A stretch of DNA of 64,000 nucleotides from Ornithinibacillus californiensis (GCF_001038485.1 NZ_LDUE01000005.1:1-64000), one strand, 5' to 3'; numbered from the stretch's first letter, positions 15,716 to 24,740 are shown. Notes: generated by a model not told the origin, from the sequence alone. Numbers and translations are program-made.

Positions 15716-16480
15716 TCAATCTCCTAACTCTCTTAGTTTCTTTATAGCAGAATGGATGGTCAGTCTATGATAGGATAATAATTGATTCTTGTAGATAACA
15801 CCGTAGACCCCATAAGGTGTAGGAGAAAGCCTCATTAATTCTTCCCGATTCTCTACGTCAATGATCGTGGCTTGTATCCCCAGTTTGTCTGCTCCTGTCA
15901 CAACATTATCCGTTGCAATATCAATAAAAGGGCATTGCTGGGTACGAATAATCGTTAAATCTTCAAAACGTTTAAGGCGATCATCCCAGTCACTTGGAAA
16001 GTACGGCTCGGGTGCGTCTTTTAATTGATGAACGAGTAATTCAAAACCATACGGTGCCCGTGCAATTTCTTCAAAATTATTCTTGATAAAAATATCTTTA
16101 CTGGGGGTCCAAGAAGTATCCGGGTTAGTAACAACCACAACCCCAGCTTTATTCTGTTCTTTAGCATCTTCTATACATTGTTGAATAAGCTTGGATGCAT
16201 AACCTTTTCCAGTTATGCTTACCCATAAGCAATGAATCACGAGGTAATCCTCACCAAATACAACTCTAGAAGAATGCTCGATTGGCGTGTATTCAATAAA
16301 TCCTGCAGGCTTATTATCTTCCATGATTTTAATGTACTTTAATCCTTCACGAAATCTATTCTTCAGCCAACCATTTTTGTTTTGATAGCCGGTTGAATTT
16401 GGCTTGCTTCGAAGACAAAAACAACCTTGCTGCTCTATATTTCCTTCTTCCAATTCAACCAATTCAATAGTTTGTACCAT
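15716..16480 (-). CDS. yoaP: YoaP-like N-acetyltransferase
   Basis: 254 residues from ATG 16480, behind TGGGGG (a GTG at 16495 sits on the ribosome-binding site). Residues about 30-145 are a GNAT domain (IHCLWVSITGKGYASKLIQQCIEDAK, then VTNPDTSWTPSKDIFIKNNFEEIA). Residues about 170-254 match the YoaP C-terminal domain (CPFIDIATDNV, TPYGVYGVIYKNQLLSYH). Length agrees with B. subtilis YoaP (251 residues). Substrate unknown. First gene of a three-gene minus-strand run. Confidence 0.8.
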   Translation of the reverse strand: MVQTIELVELEEGNIEQQGCFCLRSKPNSTGYQNKNGWLKNRFREGLKYIKIMEDNKPAGFIEYTPIEHSSRVVFGEDYLVIHCLWVSITGKGYASKLIQQCIEDAKEQNKAGVVVVTNPDTSWTPSKDIFIKNNFEEIARAPYGFELLVHQLKDAPEPYFPSDWDDRLKRFEDLTIIRTQQCPFIDIATDNVVTGADKLGIQATIIDVENREELMRLSPTPYGVYGVIYKNQLLSYHRLTIHSAIKKLRELGD

Positions 16481-16590
16481 TAGATTTACCCCCACATTAA
16501 CTATTCGCTATGATTCTATTTCACACATTTTGTTATTTGTGATTCCCTTGGTAAAAAATACCGATTTTGTCTTTATACTACCATAATAAG

Positions 16591-16599
16591 TGTTATAAT
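16591..16599 (+). promoter_or_regulatory. extended -10 promoter
   Basis: TGTTATAAT (16591-16599) is an extended -10 (TGnTATAAT) 38 bases before the HIT gene; a -35 is not obvious. Confidence 0.5.
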
Positions 16600-16636
16600 G
16601 TTTACAAAATTTATATTTTTACAATTAGGAGGTTAG

Positions 16637-16969
16637 ATGGTGACTAGTGATTTCTATTGTGAAGAGGTATTGAGTGGAAAGACAGAGGTAGAAAGAGTTT
16701 ACGAGACAGATAATGTTCTAGCATATTATCACACTCGTCCCTTTTATCCAGTACATATAGTAGCAATTCCAAAGAAACATATACCATCATTAACTAGAAT
16801 AGATGTAGCAGATACTGCAATTCTCCATGAATTATTAGAAGTTATTCAGAAAGTTGCACTAGAAGTAGAAGAAAAGCACGGTGCATGTAGAGTAATAACT
16901 AATTTGGGGGAATACCAGGAATCTAAGCATCTACATTGGCACATAGTTTCAGGCAAAAGTTATTCTTAG
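16637..16969 (+). CDS. HIT-family nucleotide-binding protein
   Basis: 110 residues from ATG 16637 (GTG 16640 is an equally good start after AGGAGG). The histidine triad is HLHWHIVSG near the C-terminus, and the N-terminal half (VYETDNVLAYYHTRPFYPVHIVAIPKKHIPSL) is the standard HIT core. HIT proteins hydrolyse nucleoside phosphoramidates or dinucleotides. First gene of a downstream run (VOC, PLC-like, GNAT, Nudix, AAA). Confidence 0.85.
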   Translation: MVTSDFYCEEVLSGKTEVERVYETDNVLAYYHTRPFYPVHIVAIPKKHIPSLTRIDVADTAILHELLEVIQKVALEVEEKHGACRVITNLGEYQESKHLHWHIVSGKSYS

Positions 16970-16979
16970 GAGGATGGAT

Positions 16980-17384
16980 ATGGAATTTAACAGCTTTTCT
17001 GCAGTCCAGGTTCGAATTGCGAGACCTACAGATAAATATGATGAAGTAATCGATTTCTATGAGAATGGCTTAGGACTAAAGAGATTAACAGATTTCACAG
17101 GGCATAGAGGATATACTGGCGTTATTTATGGTCTGCCAAACGCCCCCTACCATCTAGAGTTTACAAAGCATGTGGATGGCTCACCTTGCCCGGCACCAAC
17201 AAAAGATAATTTACTAGTATTCTATATTCCAAACCAAGCAGAAATCCTATCAGTAAAAGATAGACTTGAGAAGATGGGTTACCTAGAGGTTGAACCAGAA
17301 AATGGATATTGGGAAGAAAAAGGAGTTACGATTGAAGACCCTGATGGCTGGCGAATTGTGTTAATGAATACAGAGGGTATATAA
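16980..17384 (+). CDS. VOC family protein
   Basis: 134 residues from ATG 16980; AGGAGG at 16968-16973 directly abuts an earlier ATG (16974), so the later one is better spaced. A single glyoxalase/bleomycin-resistance fold in two halves: VQVRIARPTDKYDEVIDFYENGLGLK and IEDPDGWRIVLMN. Similar in outline to YycE of B. subtilis. The metal ligands look incomplete (the N-terminal His is replaced by Arg). Starts 11 bases after the HIT gene. Confidence 0.75.
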   Translation: MEFNSFSAVQVRIARPTDKYDEVIDFYENGLGLKRLTDFTGHRGYTGVIYGLPNAPYHLEFTKHVDGSPCPAPTKDNLLVFYIPNQAEILSVKDRLEKMGYLEVEPENGYWEEKGVTIEDPDGWRIVLMNTEGI

Positions 17385-17408
17385 CGTTTTTCGGAAAGGA
17401 GTAATCAC

Positions 17409-18011
17409 ATGGGTTCAAGAATCATGCACTTAATTATTGCTAAAAGAATAGCAGAACAAATCGAGATTAAAGATAAGGATGCTTTTATGCTTGGAGGTGT
17501 TGCTCCTGATGCTGTATATCCAAAAAATCTTTCTCATTTTTTTAGTGGAAGTGAAGACGATTATTCAACTACGGTTAAATTAGATAGGTTTCTGGAAAAA
17601 TATCCTGAACGTAGCGATTACCTCTTAGGTTACTACACACACTTAATAGCCGATTATGTCTGGATTAAAGGTTTTTATTTTGGCTGGTTAAAGAATCGAA
17701 TGAATGCAGATGAAACACTTTATGAAACATATCATCAGGATTTTCGTTTGTTAAATGGGAAACTACTTCATCATTACCAGATAGATTCCACTATCTTAGA
17801 TGACCTTCAATTGGATGGGATTCATAATACGAAAGAAGTAAAAGCTGAGGATGTTATCAATTTTATTCCTTACGTGAAAGGGGATATGAATTATCCGAAA
17901 GAGCATCTTGAAGCTCCACTAAAAGTTTTTACATTCCAACAGATTATTGGTTATGTAGAAACTTCTGTAGAGCGAGGAGTGATGAAATTACGGGAGTTGG
18001 GAATCTCATGA
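17409..18011 (+). CDS. zinc-dependent phospholipase C-like protein
   Basis: 200 residues. The pattern SRIMHLIIAKRIAEQ....AFMLGGVAPDAVYP....SHFF and LLGYYTHLIADYVW matches the intracellular members of the zinc-dependent phospholipase C (PF00882) fold, with His7, Asp and the HxxxD pair as probable metal ligands. No signal peptide, so it is probably not a secreted lipase. Its stop overlaps the start of the next GNAT gene (ATGA). Confidence 0.7.
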   Translation: MGSRIMHLIIAKRIAEQIEIKDKDAFMLGGVAPDAVYPKNLSHFFSGSEDDYSTTVKLDRFLEKYPERSDYLLGYYTHLIADYVWIKGFYFGWLKNRMNADETLYETYHQDFRLLNGKLLHHYQIDSTILDDLQLDGIHNTKEVKAEDVINFIPYVKGDMNYPKEHLEAPLKVFTFQQIIGYVETSVERGVMKLRELGIS

Positions 18012-18547
18012 TGAAAATTCGGAATGTGTTGTTTAATGACCCTGAGATGAGCGGTATTGCACGTCTTTATAAAAGCGTTTGGGATACTAGCATGGAGGAC
18101 TTCTTGGAACGGTTTAAACGACATGCGACATATCCTGGTTTCAGAGGAATAGTTGCTTGTCAGGAGGAAGAAATAGTAGGCTTTGCTTATGGCTATACCT
18201 CGATGAAAGGTCAATATTATCATGAACTTCTTTGTGAATCCCTTTCGAATACTGAACAGAAGGTGTGGTTAGCAGATTGTTTTGAATTGGTCGAACTTGT
18301 GGTTGACCCATCCTACAGAAGGAATAAAATAGGAGAAAAATTAGTTGCTGAATTAATTGGAAATGTCTCAAATCAGACTGCTCTATTAACAACACAAATG
18401 GATAACCTAGCAGCTCGAAATTTATATGGGAAAATTGATTGGGAAATCATTCAAGAAGATTTTATTCCAAATAACCAAGCAGTTCCTTATGTTATCATGG
18501 GTAAGAAACTAAATGGATGTACAACGGGAGAAGAAACGAATGCTTAA
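18008..18547 (+). CDS. GNAT N-acetyltransferase
   Basis: 179 residues; ATG 18008 overlaps the previous stop codon, and the next codon is also ATG. GNAT motif A is VELVVDPSYRRNKIGEKLVAELI (R-x-x-x-x-I/G acetyl-CoA loop), with LLTTQMDNLAARNLYGKIDWEII as motif B. Substrate unknown. Translationally coupled to the upstream gene; the next Nudix gene starts inside its end. Confidence 0.8.
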   Translation: MMKIRNVLFNDPEMSGIARLYKSVWDTSMEDFLERFKRHATYPGFRGIVACQEEEIVGFAYGYTSMKGQYYHELLCESLSNTEQKVWLADCFELVELVVDPSYRRNKIGEKLVAELIGNVSNQTALLTTQMDNLAARNLYGKIDWEIIQEDFIPNNQAVPYVIMGKKLNGCTTGEETNA

Positions 18548-19028
18548 ATATACAATAGGATTTATCAAGCGTGGGGATGAAATTTTGCTATTAAATCGAG
18601 AGGCTTCAACATGGATGGGCAGCTGGAATGGTGTTGGAGGAAAGCTAGAAGCAAATGAAACACCAATGGAATGTATTCTTAGAGAAGTTCGTGAAGAAAC
18701 AGGTATTATTTTAGAGAATATGCAGTTTAAAGGGATTGTGACTTGGAAGGTAGATGATCAATATGATGGTGGCATGTATGCGTTTGTAGGTGAGGCCCCT
18801 GAAATATATGAGTACTCTACACCGATTAAGACAGATGAGGGAATATTAGATTGGAAGACGATTGATTGGATCTTTCACCCAGAGAATACAGGTGTAGCTA
18901 ATTTGCAATACTTTCTAGCAGAGATGCTTCAGGATGAAGAAAATTATGAGCATCAGTTTATTTATCAAGAGGGTGAAGTGGAGAAGTTCGAGCGCAAAAA
19001 GTTACCTATTCTGGAAGAAATATACTAA
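18540..19028 (+). CDS. Nudix hydrolase (8-oxo-dGTP diphosphatase type)
   Basis: 162 residues from ATG 18540, overlapping the GNAT gene by eight bases; GGGAG nine bases upstream. Canonical Nudix box G-KLEAN-E-TPMECIL-REVREETGI after the WNGVGG that is typical of MutT/YtkD-like 8-oxo-dGTP diphosphatases. It probably sanitises oxidised nucleotides. Third Nudix enzyme within 6.5 kb. Confidence 0.82.
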   Translation: MLKYTIGFIKRGDEILLLNREASTWMGSWNGVGGKLEANETPMECILREVREETGIILENMQFKGIVTWKVDDQYDGGMYAFVGEAPEIYEYSTPIKTDEGILDWKTIDWIFHPENTGVANLQYFLAEMLQDEENYEHQFIYQEGEVEKFERKKLPILEEIY

Positions 19029-19040
19029 GGAGCTATTGTA

Positions 19041-19826
19041 ATGATTCATTTAAAATCAGTAACAAAAGGCGGTAAAACAAATAACGAATCCTATCCTTTC
19101 CATCTACCATTTATTAAAAACTTCAAGGAAATCTCGTTTTCTAATCCCGTAACTATTATCGTTGGTGAAAACGGCACTGGGAAATCAACCTTGCTTGAAG
19201 CAATTGCAACCAATATGGGGAGTATATTAATTGGTGGAGAAAATATTGATTCAGATCCAACCCTTGGTCCGGCAAGAGAATTAGGAATGGAGATGAAGTT
19301 AGTCTGGACAATAAAAACGAGAAAGGGATTCTTTTTTCGTGCAAATGATTTTATAAATTTTGCAAGTCGTCTTGCTGCCATCAGACAAGAATCAAAAGAT
19401 ACACTTCAAGAAATAAAGAAAAGAGATCCTCACAGTCTGGAAGTTCTACCCTATGCTCGTACTTTGTATGACCTTCAAAATTTATATGGAGAGGGTCTAG
19501 ACGTTCGGTCGCATGGTGAAAGTTTCTTGGATTTATTTCAAGCTAGGTTCCAGCCAGATGGAATATACATATTGGATGAGCCTGAGGCACCACTCTCTCC
19601 GTTAAAACAGTTAACCCTTATTTCTATGATTAATGACATGGTGGTGGAAGGTGGCCAATTTATCATTGCTACACATTCACCTATTTTAATGGCAATTCCA
19701 AATGCTGATATTTTCGCCATAATCGAAGATGAATTAAAGCAAGTAGATTATGAAGAAGTAGAGCACGTAAAGTTAACTAGAGATTTTCTTAATAACCCCG
19801 AAAGATTTCTACGACACCTAAATTAA
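19041..19826 (+). CDS. AAA family ATPase (SMC/RecF-like)
   Basis: 261 residues. Walker A GENGTGKST (about 43-51), signature-like SHGES, Walker B GIYILDEPEAPLSP and the switch His in ATHSPILMA identify a compact ABC-type ATPase of the SMC/RecF group, without a coiled-coil insertion. It lacks the TOPRIM domain of OLD nucleases. Such short ATPases are often stand-alone in Bacillaceae with unknown role. It ends the operon; terminator directly after. Confidence 0.82.
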   Translation: MIHLKSVTKGGKTNNESYPFHLPFIKNFKEISFSNPVTIIVGENGTGKSTLLEAIATNMGSILIGGENIDSDPTLGPARELGMEMKLVWTIKTRKGFFFRANDFINFASRLAAIRQESKDTLQEIKKRDPHSLEVLPYARTLYDLQNLYGEGLDVRSHGESFLDLFQARFQPDGIYILDEPEAPLSPLKQLTLISMINDMVVEGGQFIIATHSPILMAIPNADIFAIIEDELKQVDYEEVEHVKLTRDFLNNPERFLRHLN

Positions 19827-19846
19827 GACCCAATATGGGTCTTTTT
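19825..19846 (+). terminator. terminator
   Basis: AAGACCCA pairs with TGGGTCTT around ATA, then TTTT. Confidence 0.85.
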
Positions 19847-20030
19847 GATTATTTTCCAATATTTTGAAACCTTTTACGATATATAAACGTCTATATAAGA
19901 GAACGAAATTAGAACCTTCAACAATATATTGTACATTATCCTCATAAAAATATTTCCCACTATTATTGGTTCGAGAAGAATAGAAATAGAATTGCGGGCG
20001 GAATGGTGCCCTGTTATCAGGGAGGAGAAA

Positions 20031-20561
20031 ATGAGAAAGTTACTAGCAATCTTAGTGTTCTTAATATTATTTACCATAGGTTGTTCATCACAGACGCTAC
20101 ACGATGCCATTAATGGAAAATATGAAAGTCCTGAGATCTTGTATCAGAATGATGATGTAGGGGTTGTCATATTTTTAACGAAGAATAACGATGGAGATTA
20201 TATTATTTGTCGGAGTTCTTATGAGCGGAACAACTTTAATCGCTATGTATTTGATTCTAATGATGATTTTTCATTCCCAATTGATATCAGTAACAAATCA
20301 GAATTTATTTATATGGATATTATCGGAGAGCATACGGAAACGCCACTTCATATGGTTTGGGGGGGGATTTTTCATTATCCTAGTGCAAAACATGTGGCAT
20401 ATAAGGTTCAGAATAATGAAGGTACTGTAATCCAGAATGAAGTAGACATCAATAAAAAACATATCTTTGTCGATATATTAGCAGAAGGTATTGAGGAATC
20501 CCATTCGATAACATTTGATGTGATGGACAGAGATGGAAATATATTATTTAGTTATAATTAA
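20031..20561 (+). CDS. small lipoprotein, unknown function
   Basis: 176 residues from ATG 20031, behind a strong GGAGGAG. Signal peptide with a lipobox-like LFTIGC (Cys about residue 18), then a beta-rich domain without recognisable motif (VGVVIFLTKNNDGDYIICRSSYERN). Exported and probably lipid-anchored. A small hairpin CCCTG-TTAT-CAGGG at 20010-20023 abuts the ribosome-binding site, and a palindrome ACAATATATTGT lies at 19922-19933. Monocistronic. Confidence 0.6.
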   Translation: MRKLLAILVFLILFTIGCSSQTLHDAINGKYESPEILYQNDDVGVVIFLTKNNDGDYIICRSSYERNNFNRYVFDSNDDFSFPIDISNKSEFIYMDIIGEHTETPLHMVWGGIFHYPSAKHVAYKVQNNEGTVIQNEVDINKKHIFVDILAEGIEESHSITFDVMDRDGNILFSYN

Positions 20562-20587
20562 AGGCCCCTTTAGTTGAAGGGGCCTTT
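20560..20587. terminator. bidirectional terminator
   Basis: AAAGGCCCCTT (20560-20570) pairs perfectly with AAGGGGCCTTT (20577-20587) between convergent genes. Confidence 0.8.
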
Positions 20588-20595
20588 GCATGTCG

Positions 20596-22098
20596 TTATT
20601 TTGGTGGATTTGTTAGATCCACGGAATTTTCTTGTTTATCAATTGGGACACGCTTGATGAAAAATGCTAAGACCAAAGCTATGGTGACAATCAATGCGGA
20701 AACGAAGAAAGAAAAGTTTATCCCGTTTAACATGGCTAAGTTCGATAGCTGTTTCGTCACTTCGACTGAAGACTCCGGATCGATTAAACTCATATCAATC
20801 GGTTCCCTCGTTATTTCTTCCAGTCTTGCTTCACTTCGTTTATTCATGACGGTAACTAACAAAGCCGATCCAATCGCACCTGCAACTTGTGACAATGTAT
20901 TATTCATTGCGGTACCATGTGGATAATCTTTCACAGGTAATTGGTTCAATCCATTTGTCATAACTGGCATATTCACTAAAGACATACCAAATGCACGAAT
21001 GGAGAACATCAGACCAACGAGTAAATAAGGTGTTGTCATGGAAAGCTTACTGAATATAAGTGTAGTCACGGTAATAATAATTAATCCAACTATACTCAAA
21101 GTCTTTGCACCGTGTTTATCGAATAGTCGACCAGATATTGGTGACATAATACCCATCATTAATGCTCCTGGAAGCATTAACAATCCAGCTTCCGTTGGGG
21201 AGAACCCACGCACCTCTTGAATATAGAGTGGAATTAAAATCATCCCAGAAAAGAGTGCAAGTGCAATCGTAACAGAAATCGCTGAAGAAAGTGCGAACAT
21301 CGGATATTTAAAAATACGAAATTCTAATAATGGTTCGTCTAACTTAAATTGGCGTGTAATCAGTAGAACTAAACCGAGAGTACCAGCGGTGATTGTACCG
21401 TAAACAATTGGATTGCTCCAGCCTAATTCACCTGCAGAACTGAATCCGTATAATAATCCACCAAACCCAATACTTGATAATAAAATGGATAGTACGTCGA
21501 GTTTAATTTTATGTTGTGGTGTGAAGTTCTTTAGACGTAAGACCGCAAATACAAGTGAAAAAATGGCGAATGGTAACACAATAGTGAAGAGCATTCTCCA
21601 ACCGAGATGTTGCACTATAACACCTGAAAGTGTTGGTCCAAGTGCTGGCGCTACAATCATAACTAAGCCAAAAAAGCCCATCACTTGCCCGCGTTTTTCA
21701 ATCGGAAATGCTACTAGCATTACATTCATGAGTAATGGCATCATGATAGCCGACCCAGATGCTTGGATCATGCGGGCTGTTAATAAGATACCAAATGTTG
21801 GTGAGATACTTGCTAGAAGTGTTCCTAATGTGAACAATCCCATTGCAGCTAGAAAAATGCTGCGGTTTGTAAACCGTTGAATGAAAAATGCACTTGCTGG
21901 TATTAGAATACCATTTACTAACATATATCCAGTTGCTAACCATTGTACTTTTGCTGGACTAACAGCAAATTCATTCATGATAGAAGGTAATGCAACATTT
22001 AAGAAGGTTTCATTAAGTATCGCTACAAATGCTCCAATAAAAAGTATGGCAATAATACCATAAGGTGGTTTTTGTTCTTGTGATATATTTTCTGTCAT
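20596..22098 (-). CDS. DHA2-type MFS multidrug efflux pump
   Basis: 500 residues with 14 predicted membrane helices. GAFVAILNETFLNVALP in helix 1, RMIQASGSAIMMPL, and motif C APALGPTLSG place it in the DHA2/EmrB-QacA family of drug-proton antiporters. It is divergent from a TetR regulator, and matched 15-bp operator-like sites lie in front of each gene, so it is very likely repressed by that TetR. Its paralogue is at 45554-46963. Confidence 0.88.
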   Translation of the reverse strand: MTENISQEQKPPYGIIAILFIGAFVAILNETFLNVALPSIMNEFAVSPAKVQWLATGYMLVNGILIPASAFFIQRFTNRSIFLAAMGLFTLGTLLASISPTFGILLTARMIQASGSAIMMPLLMNVMLVAFPIEKRGQVMGFFGLVMIVAPALGPTLSGVIVQHLGWRMLFTIVLPFAIFSLVFAVLRLKNFTPQHKIKLDVLSILLSSIGFGGLLYGFSSAGELGWSNPIVYGTITAGTLGLVLLITRQFKLDEPLLEFRIFKYPMFALSSAISVTIALALFSGMILIPLYIQEVRGFSPTEAGLLMLPGALMMGIMSPISGRLFDKHGAKTLSIVGLIIITVTTLIFSKLSMTTPYLLVGLMFSIRAFGMSLVNMPVMTNGLNQLPVKDYPHGTAMNNTLSQVAGAIGSALLVTVMNKRSEARLEEITREPIDMSLIDPESSVEVTKQLSNLAMLNGINFSFFVSALIVTIALVLAFFIKRVPIDKQENSVDLTNPPK

Positions 22099-22140
22099 TC
22101 ATTTTCCTACTTTCCGTTTCAAATAAGCACTTAAGTATTT

Positions 22141-22155
22141 TATACCGATAGTATA
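22141..22155. promoter_or_regulatory. TetR operator-like site, pump side
   Basis: TATACCGATAGTATA, 43 bases before the pump start; the same 15-mer with one difference occurs inverted at 22228-22242. Confidence 0.6.
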
Positions 22156-22227
22156 TTTTTTGCAATGCTAAAATTTAATTTTGTTCTGTTCATTGAAATT
22201 AACCCGTTTATACTGTTAAAATAAAAT

Positions 22228-22242
22228 TATACTATCGTTATA
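22228..22242. promoter_or_regulatory. TetR operator-like site, regulator side
   Basis: TATACTATCGTTATA, the reverse complement of the pump-side site except for one base, ending 14 bases before the regulator start. Confidence 0.6.
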
Positions 22243-22256
22243 ATTAGGTGATTATA

Positions 22257-23147
22257 TTGAAAATGAATAAAAGAAAATGGAAGATAATTGATGCAGCCCA
22301 TCGGCTATTTATTGAGAAAGGATTTCATGCTACTTCGATACAAGACATTTTAGATGAAGCAGAAATCTCAAAAGGGACCTTCTATAATTACTTTACGTCC
22401 AAAAATGAATGCCTTTTAGCAATTATTGAATATGTCGAAGCAGAAGGCTATCAGAAGCGAATCGAGCTTGCAATTGGTAAAGACCAACAGGATGAAGAGG
22501 TATTTATTAAGCAACTAGCAGTGCGGTTAAATATGAATAAAAAGTATAATATGCTCGCTTTATTTAATCATGTCATGCAACTGGATGATAAAGAAATCAG
22601 GAAGTACATGGACAAGCAATATCGTGCAGAGCTGAATTGGGTTTCAAAGCGAATTGCTGACGTGTATACCCCGGGGAAGAATGATTATTCGCTCGATCAT
22701 GCTGTCATGTTGCTCGGAATGGTACATCACTTTTTGCATGTATGGAAAATGGGGATGGAAGAGGAAGTCGAACCAGAAAAGGTAATTCGTTTTATCCTAA
22801 AGCGAATGAAGTCAATGATGAACGATCAAATGAAGTCAGGTGAGAAATTCTTTTCCGAAGAATTGTTTTCTTTCGAATTAAGTGGTGAAGGTAGAGCACA
22901 AAGATTGCTCGACTCTTTTATCAAGAAAATAGATTACATTACAAAAAAGGCAGACTCAGAACAACTAGATTACCTTCACTTTCTACAAAAAGAAATAACC
23001 TCTGAATCCCCAAGGAAATTTATCATTGAAAGTATGATGCTTTCCTTGAAACATGTTTTTAAAGATACGGAATTGGAGTATGAGATTAGTCAGGTGGTAC
23101 AACTTGCTGAAAAATATATAAAATGCCAGGAAGGAGAAGAGGTTTAA
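22257..23147 (+). CDS. TetR/AcrR family transcriptional regulator
   Basis: About 296 residues from TTG 22257 (ATG 22263 possible). The N-terminal helix-turn-helix is IIDAAHRLFIEKGFHATSIQDILDEAEISKGTFYNYFTSKNE, canonical TetR. It is longer than usual: about 200 residues of TetR fold followed by some 90 extra C-terminal helical residues. It is divergent from the MFS pump and is probably its ligand-released repressor. The SnoaL-like gene begins directly after its stop codon. Confidence 0.85.
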   Translation: MKMNKRKWKIIDAAHRLFIEKGFHATSIQDILDEAEISKGTFYNYFTSKNECLLAIIEYVEAEGYQKRIELAIGKDQQDEEVFIKQLAVRLNMNKKYNMLALFNHVMQLDDKEIRKYMDKQYRAELNWVSKRIADVYTPGKNDYSLDHAVMLLGMVHHFLHVWKMGMEEEVEPEKVIRFILKRMKSMMNDQMKSGEKFFSEELFSFELSGEGRAQRLLDSFIKKIDYITKKADSEQLDYLHFLQKEITSESPRKFIIESMMLSLKHVFKDTELEYEISQVVQLAEKYIKCQEGEEV

Positions 23148-23513
23148 GTGGGATACGAACAAGCATTAGCAGATTATATTACTGCTACGAATTCACATGA
23201 TTTTAGAAATGTAAGAAGTATGTTGGCAAAAGATGCGGTATATTGGTTTTCGAATAAAACTTGTAGATCACTAGAGGAAATCCAGCAATATTTCGAAAAT
23301 GCATGGCAAACCATTAAGGATGAAGTGTATCGTGCGACAGATGTGGAATGGATAGCAACAGAAGAGAATACGGCTACCTGTATCTATACATATCAATATG
23401 AAGGTTATTATAATGGGGATTATGTTCAAGGTAGTGGTAGAGCAACGAATGTATTTATAAAGGATGTAGACGGTAGATGGAAGTTAGTACATGAGCATCT
23501 GAGTAGATTATAA
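23148..23513 (+). CDS. SnoaL/NTF2-like domain protein
   Basis: 121 residues from GTG 23148, immediately after the TetR stop codon and behind GGAGAAGAGG, so cotranscribed and probably coupled. ALADYITATNSHDFRNVRSMLAKDAVYW and GRWKLVHEHLSRL are the first helix and last strand of a DUF4440/SnoaL-3-type cone fold. No catalytic function can be named; it may bind the drug or metabolite that the regulator senses. Confidence 0.75.
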   Translation: MGYEQALADYITATNSHDFRNVRSMLAKDAVYWFSNKTCRSLEEIQQYFENAWQTIKDEVYRATDVEWIATEENTATCIYTYQYEGYYNGDYVQGSGRATNVFIKDVDGRWKLVHEHLSRL

Positions 23514-23519
23514 AGGGTT

Positions 23520-23556
23520 AAAAAGCCTTATCAGAAATCCTGATAGGGCTTTTTAG
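23520..23556 (+). terminator. terminator
   Basis: AAAAAGCCTTATCAG (23520-23534) pairs with CTGATAGGGCTTTTT (23540-23554). Confidence 0.85.
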
Positions 23557-23667
23557 TTCAATAAAAAAGCCAAATATCGTCAATTTTGATTATATTCGTA
23601 AACGAAAAAGGATTTTCTAAACAAAAGATAGAATTATAGAGAAGGGACATAATGGGGAGTGAAAGAG

Positions 23668-24168
23668 ATGATACGTCTATTAAAACCTACGGACGCTGAA
23701 CAATATTATGAACTACGACTCGAAGCTTTAAAAGAAAATCCAGAAGCTTTTGCGGCTAGTTACGAGGAAGAGCTAAATAAAGCGAACCCAATTCAATTAT
23801 ATGAGGAAAGATTCAGTAGCCCTAGCCATTATAACTTCGGGGCGTTTGAGGATGAAAAGCTAATTGGTATGGTGTCATTAATCCCTGAAACAAGGGATAA
23901 ATTAAAGCATAAGGCTAACATTTTTGCGATGTATGTGACTCCAAAATATAGAGGTAAGGATATTGGGAAGGGACTAATAGAGACAGCGATTAAGCAAGCA
24001 AAAGAAATTGAGGGGCTGATTACGATTAATCTTACAGTAGTCTCGGTTAATCATGGTGCAAAAGCTCTCTATAGAAAATTTGGCTTCGAAACGTTCGGTC
24101 TAGAAGAAAAAGCATTAAAAGTAAAGAATGTTTATTTTGACGAGGAATATATGTCTTTAACATTATAA
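23668..24168 (+). CDS. GNAT N-acetyltransferase
   Basis: 166 residues from ATG 23668 behind GGGGAG (GTG 23659 is too close). MIRLLKPTDAEQYYELRLEALKENPEAFAASYEEE is the typical start of this GNAT subgroup; motif A is IFAMYVTPKYRGKDIGKGLIETAI, motif B NHGAKALYRKFGFE. Substrate unknown. A second GNAT follows 24 bases later. Confidence 0.82.
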   Translation: MIRLLKPTDAEQYYELRLEALKENPEAFAASYEEELNKANPIQLYEERFSSPSHYNFGAFEDEKLIGMVSLIPETRDKLKHKANIFAMYVTPKYRGKDIGKGLIETAIKQAKEIEGLITINLTVVSVNHGAKALYRKFGFETFGLEEKALKVKNVYFDEEYMSLTL

Positions 24169-24192
24169 CTTCTTGAGAATTGAGGGAAACAA

Positions 24193-24654
24193 TTGAAATT
24201 AACAACTAGTAGAATGACAGACAAGTATGCTATCGAAATTCTGAAATGGAAATATGATAAACCCTATGATTTATACAACAATGTTCTTTCAGGTGATGCC
24301 ATCATTGAGCTGACAAGTAACGCTTATAAAGCAATACTTTCTGAAAATAGGGTTGTCGGTTTCTATTGTACGGGAAAAGATGCCCAAGTACCTGCTGGAA
24401 ATGACATAGATGCTTATGAAGATGAGTGTCTCGACATTGGATTAGGGATGCGGCCCGATATGACTGGCAAAGGTTTTGGAACAGCATTTTTTGAATACAT
24501 TTTGGGAGATGTCAATCGTGAGTCTGTTAAATGTTTGCGGTTAACCGTAGCAGATTTTAATAAACGTGCGATCCGTCTTTATGAGAAGTTTGGCTTTAAA
24601 ACAGTTAATGAGTTTTGGCGTGGGGAAATGAAGTTTATTGTAATGGTGAAATAG
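24193..24654 (+). CDS. GNAT N-acetyltransferase (RimI-like)
   Basis: 153 residues from TTG 24193 behind GAGGGAAA. LDIGLGMRPDMTGKGFGTAFFEYIL is motif A and LTVADFNKRAIRLYEKFGFK is motif B, both intact. The ILKWKYDKPYDLYN near the N-terminus is typical of a RimI-like subgroup in Bacilli. Not similar enough to its neighbour to be a recent duplicate. Substrate unknown. Confidence 0.8.
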   Translation: MKLTTSRMTDKYAIEILKWKYDKPYDLYNNVLSGDAIIELTSNAYKAILSENRVVGFYCTGKDAQVPAGNDIDAYEDECLDIGLGMRPDMTGKGFGTAFFEYILGDVNRESVKCLRLTVADFNKRAIRLYEKFGFKTVNEFWRGEMKFIVMVK

Positions 24655-24740
24655 TAACGATTGTTAGTATTAATCACGTAGGAAGTGATATCTTTCAATT
24701 ATTGGAATAAAATGTAATACATGTAGAATGGGGGGATTAG

